Positions 48,497 through 54,958 of a stretch of DNA of 64,000 nucleotides are shown here, in pieces (position 1 is the stretch's first letter; every line of letters starts with the position of its first letter). This DNA is from Candidatus Dormiibacterota bacterium. GTDB lineage: Bacteria; Chloroflexota; Dormibacteria; Dormibacterales; Dormibacteraceae. Under the pieces are notes generated by a model. It saw only the letters and a list, made by a program, of their open reading frames with translations, was not told where the DNA came from and made no database searches. The translations under genes and the position numbers were made by a program. Location: assembly GCA_003139695.1 (NCBI GenBank), contig PLJM01000027.1:97933-161932 (forward strand). Direction: 5' to 3'.

Positions 48497-49420
48497 TTAG
48501 AGCTTCTCAGCCACCCTCAACTTCGCCGATCGTGCTCGGGGGTTGGCCGCCACCTCCTCTTCGGAAGGGCGGACGGGGCGGCGGGTGATGATGCGAAGGG
48601 TTGCCCGGTGGCCGCAGGTACAGACTGGCTGCTGGGGTGGGCAGATACAGTCCTTGGACTCGACGTTGAAGAATGACTTCACTAAACGGTCTTCCAGAGA
48701 GTGGAAGCTAATCGTCGCCATACGACCACCGGGTTTAAGTGTCATGAGAGCTGCTTGCAGTCCTGCCTCGATCTCGTCGAGCTCGCTGTTGACGGCAATC
48801 CTCAGTCCCTGAAACGTCCTGGTCGCGACGTTGATGTCGCGGGGCCAGGCCTTCCTAGGGATCGCGGCCTCCACCGCCTGGGCGAGGTCGCGGGTGGTGC
48901 GGAGCGGGCGGCGCCGCACTATGAATTGCGCAATCCGGCGCGCCCATCGCTCTTCGCCGTAGGTCCGAAGAATGCGCTCAATCTCAGAGGGCTCGAACGT
49001 GTTGACTATCTGTTCGGCCGTGAGCTCGGTTGTTACATCCATGCGCATGTCGAGCGGTCCTTCGCCACGAAAGCTGAAACCGCGTTCGGGAGCGTCGAGC
49101 TGGGTGCTGGAGATACCGAAGTCGAAGAGGATCAGGTCGGCTCCACTGAAGCCGGCTCTCTCGGCGATCGCGCCGAGTTCGCTGAAGCGTCCGTGGGCCA
49201 CGGCAGCGGCTGTCCCAAACGGGGCCAGCGCCGCCTGGGCGGCTTTGACAGCTTCGGGATCGCGGTCGATCCCGAGCAGCCGGCCGCCCGGAATGATTCT
49301 CTCCAGGATCAGGCGGGCGTGGCCCGCCTGCCCGACCGTGCAGTCGATCGCGACTGCGCCCGGTCTGGGCTGAAGCAGCTCTATTACCTCTTGTGAAAGT
49401 GCGGGTTGGTGCGGGCTCAG
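48497..49420 (-). CDS. rsmH: 16S rRNA (cytosine1402-N4)-methyltransferase RsmH; CTG start
   Basis: 307 residues, the normal family length, but only if translation starts at CTG 49420. That CTG overlaps the mraZ TGA as CTGA. The first 73 codons encode PALSQEVIELLQPRPGAVAIDCTVGQAGHARLIL and LLGIDRDPEAV, the SAM-binding core. No ATG, GTG or TTG occurs before GTG 49201, which would delete that site. Later motifs are intact (GADLILFDFGISSTQLDAPERGFSF, TISFHSLEDRLVKSFF). It methylates C1402 of 16S rRNA. Confidence 0.93.
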   Translation of the reverse strand: MSPHQPALSQEVIELLQPRPGAVAIDCTVGQAGHARLILERIIPGGRLLGIDRDPEAVKAAQAALAPFGTAAAVAHGRFSELGAIAERAGFSGADLILFDFGISSTQLDAPERGFSFRGEGPLDMRMDVTTELTAEQIVNTFEPSEIERILRTYGEERWARRIAQFIVRRRPLRTTRDLAQAVEAAIPRKAWPRDINVATRTFQGLRIAVNSELDEIEAGLQAALMTLKPGGRMATISFHSLEDRLVKSFFNVESKDCICPPQQPVCTCGHRATLRIITRRPVRPSEEEVAANPRARSAKLRVAEKL

Positions 49421-49848
49421 CGAGCTGAGATCACCCGGTCAGCGGATTCGGTAAAGCGTCCTTGCGCGTCGGCGCTGTAGCTGTCCCAGCGGGCCTCTTG
49501 CCAGATTTCCACCCTGGCTCCGCTCCCGATGACCACCACCGACGACGGGGAGTTGATCTCCGCCAGCCGGCGCTGCTCCGGACGCAGGATGATCCGTCCC
49601 TGGCCGTCCGGCTCGAAGGGCTCCGAGAGCGAGTACAGGGTTCGTGCCAGCGCTCGATGGTCGGCGCTCGGGAGCGGGCTGAGGAGCTCCTGCGCCAGGG
49701 CCGCCCATAGTTCCGGCGAATAGATCGCCAGGACGGCGTCCAGGCCCAGCGACACGTAGCTGCCTTCCGGCAGCTGCTTGCGGAAGGCGGCCGGAATGGC
49801 CAGCCTCCCCTTTTCGTCCACTCGTACTCGGTAGGCCCCGGTGAACAA
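49417..49848 (-). CDS. mraZ: Transcriptional regulator MraZ
   Basis: 143 residues with two AbrB-like swapped-hairpin domains: FTGAYRVRVDEKGRLAIPAAFRKQL, and a second with the DGQGRIILRPEQR motif. It forms rings and regulates its own dcw cluster by binding tandem GTGGG-type boxes. The start is TTG 49848 with GGGAGG eight bases upstream. Its promoter and a four-box array lie about 355-420 bp upstream, so the mRNA has a long leader. Confidence 0.93.
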   Translation of the reverse strand: MFTGAYRVRVDEKGRLAIPAAFRKQLPEGSYVSLGLDAVLAIYSPELWAALAQELLSPLPSADHRALARTLYSLSEPFEPDGQGRIILRPEQRRLAEINSPSSVVVIGSGARVEIWQEARWDSYSADAQGRFTESADRVISAR

Positions 49849-49851
49849 TCA

Positions 49852-50061
49852 TCAGGCCTCCCAAAACTGCCGGAGCGCCCGCTGCTGCCGTGCGCAAAGC
49901 CCGCAGCCACAGCCGTGGAGCTCGAGTGGCATCTCGTTGCCGAGCTTGTCGAAGCGATGATTCGTGGCTGTCGCGCGTCTCCACAGATCCCTAGCGAAGG
50001 TCGCTGTGGGCTGCAGGCGCCGCTTGTCCTGGGCTCTGGACCGGTGCGTGCCGCTGACCAT
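49852..50061 (-). CDS. Short Cys-containing ORF in the mraZ leader (uncertain)
   Basis: 69 codons from ATG 50061, ending 3 bp before the mraZ start so that its last codons contain the mraZ ribosome-binding site. The C-terminus has a clustered CGCGLCARQQ segment after HG, reminiscent of small zinc-binding proteins. The head is Arg/Thr-rich and not clearly protein-like. It could be a leader peptide or translational coupler for mraZ; it could equally be chance in GC-rich DNA. Confidence 0.3.
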   Translation of the reverse strand: MVSGTHRSRAQDKRRLQPTATFARDLWRRATATNHRFDKLGNEMPLELHGCGCGLCARQQRALRQFWEA

Positions 50062-50202
50062 TCAGGCCCCCACGAGGTGTGTGAGAATCCGGGTCATGTT
50101 TTCGGCGCCATCGCGGCTGCGGGGAGAAGTGGCGTAGAGGAGATGTATTGCGTGCGGTACTTGGACGTAGGGTGCGACGTATGCTGCCATGTTGCTTGAT
50201 TC
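50062..50202. other. Non-coding part of the mraZ leader
   Basis: About 140 bp between the MraZ boxes and the short leader ORF. It contains GGGGAGAAGTGG at 50121-50132, which recurs in inverted orientation inside the MraZ box array (50204-50215). I see no convincing ORF, tRNA or terminator. Confidence 0.4.
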
Positions 50203-50237
50203 ACCACTTCTCCCCACTGATCACCGCGATTCGCCGC
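50203..50237 (-). promoter_or_regulatory. Four tandem MraZ-type boxes
   Basis: On the minus strand the boxes GCGGC, GCGGT, GTGGG and GTGGT occur at an exact 10-bp period, each followed by a 5-base spacer starting with GA. MraZ is known to bind three or four GTGGG-like repeats with about 10-bp spacing. The array begins about 3 bp downstream of the -10 element, so it covers the transcription start. This is the expected place for auto-repression. Confidence 0.75.
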
Positions 50238-50239
50238 GA

Positions 50240-50268
50240 ACCGTATCAAGTGGTCCGCAGCCTGTCAA
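50240..50268 (-). promoter_or_regulatory. Promoter of the mraZ-dcw cluster
   Basis: TTGACA (50263-50268) and TACGGT (50240-50245) on the minus strand are separated by exactly 17 bp. The -35 hexamer is a perfect consensus and the -10 has the key T, A and final T. It is directed toward mraZ and runs straight into the four MraZ boxes. Confidence 0.72.
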
Positions 50269-50546
50269 TACCCTTACCACTACATATAGCGTGACCGTCG
50301 CACCCTGACAGGCTCCAAGCCCAACATCTTGTGGTTGGGAATTCCAAGTCCTCAAGATGCGGGGCTAAAATGTGATAGCCACGAACATTAGTTTGGATCG
50401 CGCAATGCGCGCTTAAGCGATGTTCCTAACCGTTCTTTACCCGCTGCGCTTCAACAGACCGAGGCGTTTGGCGCGGTTTTCCGCCCACGAAAACACCCAC
50501 AGGCTGGCCGGGGTCATCACCCCGCCCATCACGAGAAGGGGCCCGC
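50269..50546. other. Intergenic region upstream of the dcw promoter
   Basis: This 278-bp stretch separates ptrB from the dcw promoter on the same strand. It has a small hairpin (CCCAAC at 50320-50325 with GTTGGG at 50334-50339) and an AT-richer segment around 50365-50400. A 30-codon open frame on the minus strand (50437-50529; starts MGGVMTPASLWVFSW) looks weakly protein-like. Nothing else stands out. Confidence 0.35.
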
Positions 50547-52670
50547 CTATGAAGTCAAGTTGAAGGGGGACGGGCCCCCTTTTGAGGCGGCGGGCCTGGC
50601 GGAGCGCCGGCGCAACCCCCCGTCGAGCTGGCTCAGCACGAAGGCGGTGATGAAAGCCTCCTCGCGCCACGACTCGTAACGGCCGGACGGACCGGAGTGC
50701 CCGGCGATCATCTCGACCTGCAGGAGCAGCACGCGAGTGTGCTGCTTCGACTCGCGCAGCTTGGCCACCCACTTGGCAGGCTCCGAGTACGAGACTCGAG
50801 GGTCGTTGAGCCCCGCGGTCACGAGAATGGCGGGATACTTCGCTTCCCTGACGTTGTCGTACGGCGAATAGCCCTTCATGTAGTGGTAGTACTCGACGTC
50901 GTTCGGGTTCCCCCACTCCTCGTACTCCGTGACAGTCAGCGGCACCGTCTCGTCCAGCATGGTCGTCACCACATCCACGAAAGGCACCTGGGCGACCGCG
51001 CATGCGAAGAGGTCGGGTCGCGTGTTAAGGGCTGCGCCGATCAACAGACCGCCGGCGCTGCGGCCGCGGATCGCAAGCTTCGCGGGACTTGTGTATCGCA
51101 GCTCGATCAGGTGCGTGGCGCAGGCAACGAAATCCGTGAATGTGTTCGTCTTGTTGAGGAACTTGCCGTCCTCATACCAGCGACGTCCCATCTCTCCCCC
51201 ACCTCGCACGTGCGCGATGGCAAAGACGAAGCCGCGTTCGAGCATGCTCAGCCGGACCGGGTCGAACATCGGGTCGTTCGAAATCTCGTAGGCGCCGTAG
51301 CCATAAAGCAGCGTTGGGTTATCTCCGCTGCGCTCGACGTCGCGCTTGCGGACCACGGAGATCGGCACCTTCACGCCATCCGGCGCCGTCGCCCACAGGC
51401 GTTCCGTGACGTAGTCGTCGCGGTTGTAGCCGCCGCGGACCGGCTGCTCCTTCACCAGCGTCCGCTGCCGAGTGCGCATGTCGTAATCGACCGCCGAGAA
51501 GGGCGCCGTCAGCGACGTGTAGAAGAAACGCATCACGTCGCTGTCGTAAACGGGGCTCGATCCGGGAAACGCGGTATAGGCGGCCTCGGGCTGCTCGACC
51601 ACATGTAGCGCCCCGGTGCCGGTCTCCAGGACCTCGAGCTTCTGCAGTCCTTCTGATCGCTCTCCCAACACGACGTGGTTCTTGTGCACGTCGACGAAGT
51701 TCAGCCGAACACTGTCGCGTTCGCGGACCAGCTCCACCCATGAGACGCGGCCCGGATTCGAAACCGGTGCAGCCATCAGTCGGAAGTTTCGTGCGCCGTC
51801 GTTCGTGAGGATCAAAAACCGATCCTCCTGATGATCGGCCGAATACTCGATGCCCTGCCGGCGCGGCTCGATCATCTTTGGCGCCGCGCCCGGGGCATCG
51901 GCGTCGACAAAGCTGCACTCCGCCGTGACCTGGCTGGTGCTGCTGAAGATGATGTACCGCTCGCTCTTGGTCGGCTCGACGCTCAGCTCGAAGCGCTCGT
52001 CGTCCTCCTGCAGCACGAGCACGTCCTGAGTGTTGGGCGTACCCAGTCGATGGCGCCAGACCTGGAAGGGACGCATCGCCGCATCGGCCTTGGTGTAGAG
52101 GAACGTCTTGTTGTCGCTCGCCCAGGCGGCGCCGTAGTACACCTCGTGCAGCACGTCCTCCAGCTCGGCGCCCGTCGACAGATCGCGGAAGCGAAGCTCG
52201 AAAAGCTCGGCGCCCGTGTAGTCGGCCGCGTACGCGAGCATGTTCTGATCCGGGCTGGCCTCGACGAACCCGAGGTCGAAGTAGTGATGGCCACTGGCAA
52301 GCTCATTGCCGTCGAGGAGCACCTGCTCGGGGGCGTCCATGCTGCCGGGCCGGCGGCAGTAGATCTCGTAATCCAGGCCCTCGACCGTCCGGGTGTAGTT
52401 CCAGTAGCCCTTGAAGAACGACGGGGCAGACGTGTCGGTCTCCTGGATCCGGCCGACGATCTCGCGGTACAGCTGCTCCCGCAGTTCCTCGGTCGGCGCC
52501 ATGATCGCGTCGGTGTACGCGTTCTCGGCCTTCAGGTGGGCGATCACCTCCGGGTTGCCCTTCTCCCGCATCCAGTAATAGGGGTCGACCCGCCGGTCGC
52601 CGTGCTTCTCCAGCACCTTCGGCCTCCGGGGGGCCTTGGGGGGTTTGGGCGCCGTGGTTATCTTGGCCAT
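50547..52670 (-). CDS. ptrB: Oligopeptidase B (prolyl oligopeptidase family, S9A)
   Basis: 707 residues. The N-terminal seven-bladed propeller opens VLEKHGDRRVDPYYWMREKGNPEVIAHLKAEN. The C-terminal alpha/beta hydrolase has the nucleophile Ser in IRGRSAGGLLIGAALN, the Asp in GLNDPRVSYSEP and the His in MIAGHSGPSGRY. The segments HVRGGGEMGRRWYEDGKFLNKTNTFTDF are shared with oligopeptidase B, which cuts after Arg/Lys in short peptides. It appears cytoplasmic, as there is no signal peptide. The extreme 3' end encodes a G/C hairpin (50563-50581). Confidence 0.92.
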   Translation of the reverse strand: MAKITTAPKPPKAPRRPKVLEKHGDRRVDPYYWMREKGNPEVIAHLKAENAYTDAIMAPTEELREQLYREIVGRIQETDTSAPSFFKGYWNYTRTVEGLDYEIYCRRPGSMDAPEQVLLDGNELASGHHYFDLGFVEASPDQNMLAYAADYTGAELFELRFRDLSTGAELEDVLHEVYYGAAWASDNKTFLYTKADAAMRPFQVWRHRLGTPNTQDVLVLQEDDERFELSVEPTKSERYIIFSSTSQVTAECSFVDADAPGAAPKMIEPRRQGIEYSADHQEDRFLILTNDGARNFRLMAAPVSNPGRVSWVELVRERDSVRLNFVDVHKNHVVLGERSEGLQKLEVLETGTGALHVVEQPEAAYTAFPGSSPVYDSDVMRFFYTSLTAPFSAVDYDMRTRQRTLVKEQPVRGGYNRDDYVTERLWATAPDGVKVPISVVRKRDVERSGDNPTLLYGYGAYEISNDPMFDPVRLSMLERGFVFAIAHVRGGGEMGRRWYEDGKFLNKTNTFTDFVACATHLIELRYTSPAKLAIRGRSAGGLLIGAALNTRPDLFACAVAQVPFVDVVTTMLDETVPLTVTEYEEWGNPNDVEYYHYMKGYSPYDNVREAKYPAILVTAGLNDPRVSYSEPAKWVAKLRESKQHTRVLLLQVEMIAGHSGPSGRYESWREEAFITAFVLSQLDGGLRRRSARPAASKGGPSPFNLTS
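50563..50581. terminator. G/C hairpin at the 3' end of ptrB
   Basis: AAGGGGG, a 5-base loop and CCCCCTT followed by TT on the plus strand form a stable hairpin inside the last codons of ptrB. On the plus strand it resembles an intrinsic terminator with a short T-run; nothing upstream on that strand obviously needs one. Confidence 0.35.
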
Positions 52671-52737
52671 GCCTTTATGCTGGCAGGATCGGGCCGGGTC
52701 TCGTTACCTGGGCCGGCCGGCCATCGTGAATGCACGT

Positions 52738-53163
52738 ATGAAACAAACACTCGTCGCTCTGGGCGTATTCGGAGTCATGGCGGCCGTCTCCTGTGGTGGT
52801 ACCCCGGCCACTGCCGCCACCACGATCGTTTTGCACCAGAGCGATGCCGGTAAGACCTTCAACGTGCACGGCGGCGACACCGTCCGTGTCGTGCTGGACG
52901 ACACCTACCCCGTGCCGGGCTCGTCGTTGGTCTGGACGATGACGTCTGCCCCTGCCAGCGTGCTCAACTTCGTGTCCGAGAACAGGTCGCCCCAGGTCCG
53001 GGGCTCCGGACCGGGCCGGACCGACACCTATACGGCCGATTTTCTTGCTGTAGGCGCCGGCCAGGCAGTGTTCGACGCGAAGGGAGCGACGACCTGCGAG
53101 GCGATGGCCAAGTCAGGGTGCCCCGACCAGCACTTCACGATCACAGTCGTGGTCGGGCGATGA
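52738..53163 (+). CDS. Lipoprotein with a chagasin-like (inhibitor I42) domain
   Basis: 141 residues from ATG 52738. The N-terminal signal ends in the lipobox AVSC (Cys19), followed by GG. The mature part is a single beta domain with NVHGGDTVRVVLDDTYPVPGSSLVWTMTS, a late GPGRTDTYTADFLAVGAGQAVFDAKG, and FTITVVV. These are the loops of the chagasin/I42 cysteine-protease inhibitor fold, where the GxTxxF/Y and D-TY regions contact the enzyme. The GG-T-R pattern is only approximate, so inhibition is inferred. It is divergent from ptrB. Confidence 0.6.
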   Translation: MKQTLVALGVFGVMAAVSCGGTPATAATTIVLHQSDAGKTFNVHGGDTVRVVLDDTYPVPGSSLVWTMTSAPASVLNFVSENRSPQVRGSGPGRTDTYTADFLAVGAGQAVFDAKGATTCEAMAKSGCPDQHFTITVVVGR

Positions 53164-53167
53164 CCCG

Positions 53168-53683
53168 GTGAGCCGCATGAATAAGTCGAGCCCGTATCGG
53201 GTAGCTAATCAAGCAATGACTGTAAAGATCACCCCGAACGGTACTCGCGGCTTCAAGGCGCCGGCCGGCTTCAGACCGCTGGCGCGGCTCCATGCTCGAA
53301 TCTACAAGCTGGTTGGCGGCCGTGGGCACGGAAACATGGTGGTTCTGACCACTCTTGGCTCGAGCAGCGGCCTCGAGCGCTCATCCACCGTCGCCAGCTT
53401 TCCAGAGGGCGAAGGCACATGGTTGGTCGTCGCTTCAATGGGGGGTGAGGCACGGCATCCGAGCTGGTACGGGAACCTCGCCAAGAATCCCGACCGCGTC
53501 TTCCTGCAGGTGCGGGGCGAACGTTTCCGGGTGCGGCCGGCCTCACTCGAAGGCGCAGACCGGGCGGCAGCCTGGAAACGGATCACGAGCGAGGCTCCGA
53601 ACTTCGCGGATTACCAGACCAAGACAGACCGGGAGATCCCGGTGGTCCGGCTGACCCGTGCCGCCAAGGCGGCCACTTCCTAG
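53168..53683 (+). CDS. Deazaflavin-dependent oxidoreductase (nitroreductase, DUF385)
   Basis: 171 residues from GTG 53168 (ATG at 53177 or 53216 also possible). It has the split-barrel motifs VVLTTLGSSSGLERSSTVASFPEGEGTWLVVASMGGEARHPSWYGNLAKNPD and VQVRGERFRVRPASLEG. It is similar to the protein at 18304-18726 but with a longer head. These enzymes often use F420. It follows the I42-like lipoprotein gene by 4 bp, likely in one transcript. Confidence 0.85.
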   Translation: MSRMNKSSPYRVANQAMTVKITPNGTRGFKAPAGFRPLARLHARIYKLVGGRGHGNMVVLTTLGSSSGLERSSTVASFPEGEGTWLVVASMGGEARHPSWYGNLAKNPDRVFLQVRGERFRVRPASLEGADRAAAWKRITSEAPNFADYQTKTDREIPVVRLTRAAKAATS

Positions 53684-53741
53684 CCGGACCAACCGCGGAT
53701 CTCATCTGAGGCTGAAAGGCGGCTTATGGCCGACAACAGCT

Positions 53742-54164
53742 TTATTTTTCGGCGATCTCGCGACGGGCAGCCGCAACTATGTCGGCGCTGGTGTTGGCGT
53801 GCCCGGCCAGTCCCCAACCGCCCTCGGGCGATTCGGTGATGAGAACCCAGGTGCGTTCCGTGAGCTTCGGATCGCCGGCGGCGGCCGCGACGATGTCGGT
53901 CAGCTCCCTGACCACGCCGAGCTGCTTGTCGCGATCGAGAACGCCGACCGGCGTCAGGACCTGCACGCGAACGTAGTTGCTGTCGCCGGCAACGTTGGAT
54001 AGCGAGTCTGAGGGCAAGTCGTGGACAAAGGCGGCGGTGTTGTTCCGGAACAGGGCAAGGTCAGGCACCTTCTCCCACCGCATCACGGCGGCGGCGAGAT
54101 CCTTGGCCAGCGTGTGCTTGTCGCTGAAGGTCCCCTCGGCTGCGTACACATCGATCATCGGCAT
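53742..54164 (-). CDS. Tautomerase family protein (4-oxalocrotonate tautomerase-like)
   Basis: 140 residues. It opens MPMIDVYAAEGTFSD, so Pro2 would be the N-terminal catalytic proline after removal of Met. The length fits a fused two-unit member of the family, with a second repeat near YVRVQVLTPVGVLDRDKQ. It is divergent from a TetR gene, with two operator-like repeats in the gap, so it is probably the regulated target. The substrate is unknown. Confidence 0.75.
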   Translation of the reverse strand: MPMIDVYAAEGTFSDKHTLAKDLAAAVMRWEKVPDLALFRNNTAAFVHDLPSDSLSNVAGDSNYVRVQVLTPVGVLDRDKQLGVVRELTDIVAAAAGDPKLTERTWVLITESPEGGWGLAGHANTSADIVAAARREIAEK

Positions 54165-54197
54165 TAGCGTTTCCCCTAGCTAACCTTGGCGAATAAA

Positions 54198-54253
54198 CAG
54201 AACGGTCGGTATAGTAGCACAACACGGGGCGATTAGACAGACCGGTCGGTAAA
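54198..54253. promoter_or_regulatory. Two TetR-type operator repeats between divergent genes
   Basis: CAGAACGGTCGGTATA (54198-54213) and CAGACCGGTCGGTAAA (54238-54253) match at 14 of 16 bases with a 40-bp offset. Each contains the ACCGGTCGGT-like core typical of TetR/AcrR operators. They lie in the 97-bp gap between the tautomerase gene and the TetR gene, so one repressor could control both directions. Confidence 0.65.
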
Positions 54254-54261
54254 CTGCACGC

Positions 54262-54900
54262 ATGGCCATAAGAACCACTAAGCGCCCCTCCCCCGTCAAG
54301 CCAGAGGCTCCGCAGCGTCTTTCCGCCAGGGATCGCTTGCTCGCCGCCGCCGACGAGCTCTTCTACGCCGAGGGTGTGCACGTGGTTGGTGTTGACCGGA
54401 TTGTTGAAAGGGCCGGCGTCACCAAGGCTTCGCTCTACAACACGTTCGGCAGCAAGGACGAGCTCGTGCGCGCGTACCTCGAGAATCACTTCCGCCGGCG
54501 GCAAGCTCGAGTCGCGCAAATTTTGGCCTCTCACACGACGCCCAGAGAGCGGCTCCTAGCGGTGTTCGCCGAGGTCGAAGGGCTGCTGGCTGGGTCGGCG
54601 TTTCGAGGGTGTCGATTCATCAGCGCCGCAGCTGAGTCGCAGCCCGGCGAGGCGGGCGAAGTCGTTGCCGAGAAGTACCGGGCATGGCTTTGGTCGCTTT
54701 TTACCGATCTTGCCAGGGCCGCCGGAGTACGCGATGCGAAGCAGGTCGGCCGTCAGCTGTTTTTGCTCTACGACGGCGCGGCAGTGGCGGCACGCATGGA
54801 CGAAGATCGCGGCGCTGCGGCCAAAGCGGTGCGCTCCGCGGCCATCGCGTTGCTTGACGCAGCGGTCCCCCCAAAGCGCAGGGGTCGGCGGGCACTTTAA
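54262..54900 (+). CDS. TetR/AcrR family transcriptional regulator
   Basis: 212 residues from ATG 54262. The N-terminal helix-turn-helix is clear (RLSARDRLLAAADELFYAEGVHVVGVDRIVERAGVTKASLYNTFGSKDELVRAYLENHF). The C-terminal ligand domain ends with a highly basic PKRRGRRAL tail. Twin operator-like sites lie directly upstream. It most likely represses itself and the tautomerase gene. Confidence 0.88.
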   Translation: MAIRTTKRPSPVKPEAPQRLSARDRLLAAADELFYAEGVHVVGVDRIVERAGVTKASLYNTFGSKDELVRAYLENHFRRRQARVAQILASHTTPRERLLAVFAEVEGLLAGSAFRGCRFISAAAESQPGEAGEVVAEKYRAWLWSLFTDLARAAGVRDAKQVGRQLFLLYDGAAVAARMDEDRGAAAKAVRSAAIALLDAAVPPKRRGRRAL

Positions 54901-54958
54901 CCCGCTGAACCCCGCGGCCGGCTCAGGCTGCCTCCGGCTGGTACCCTGCCGGACGAGG

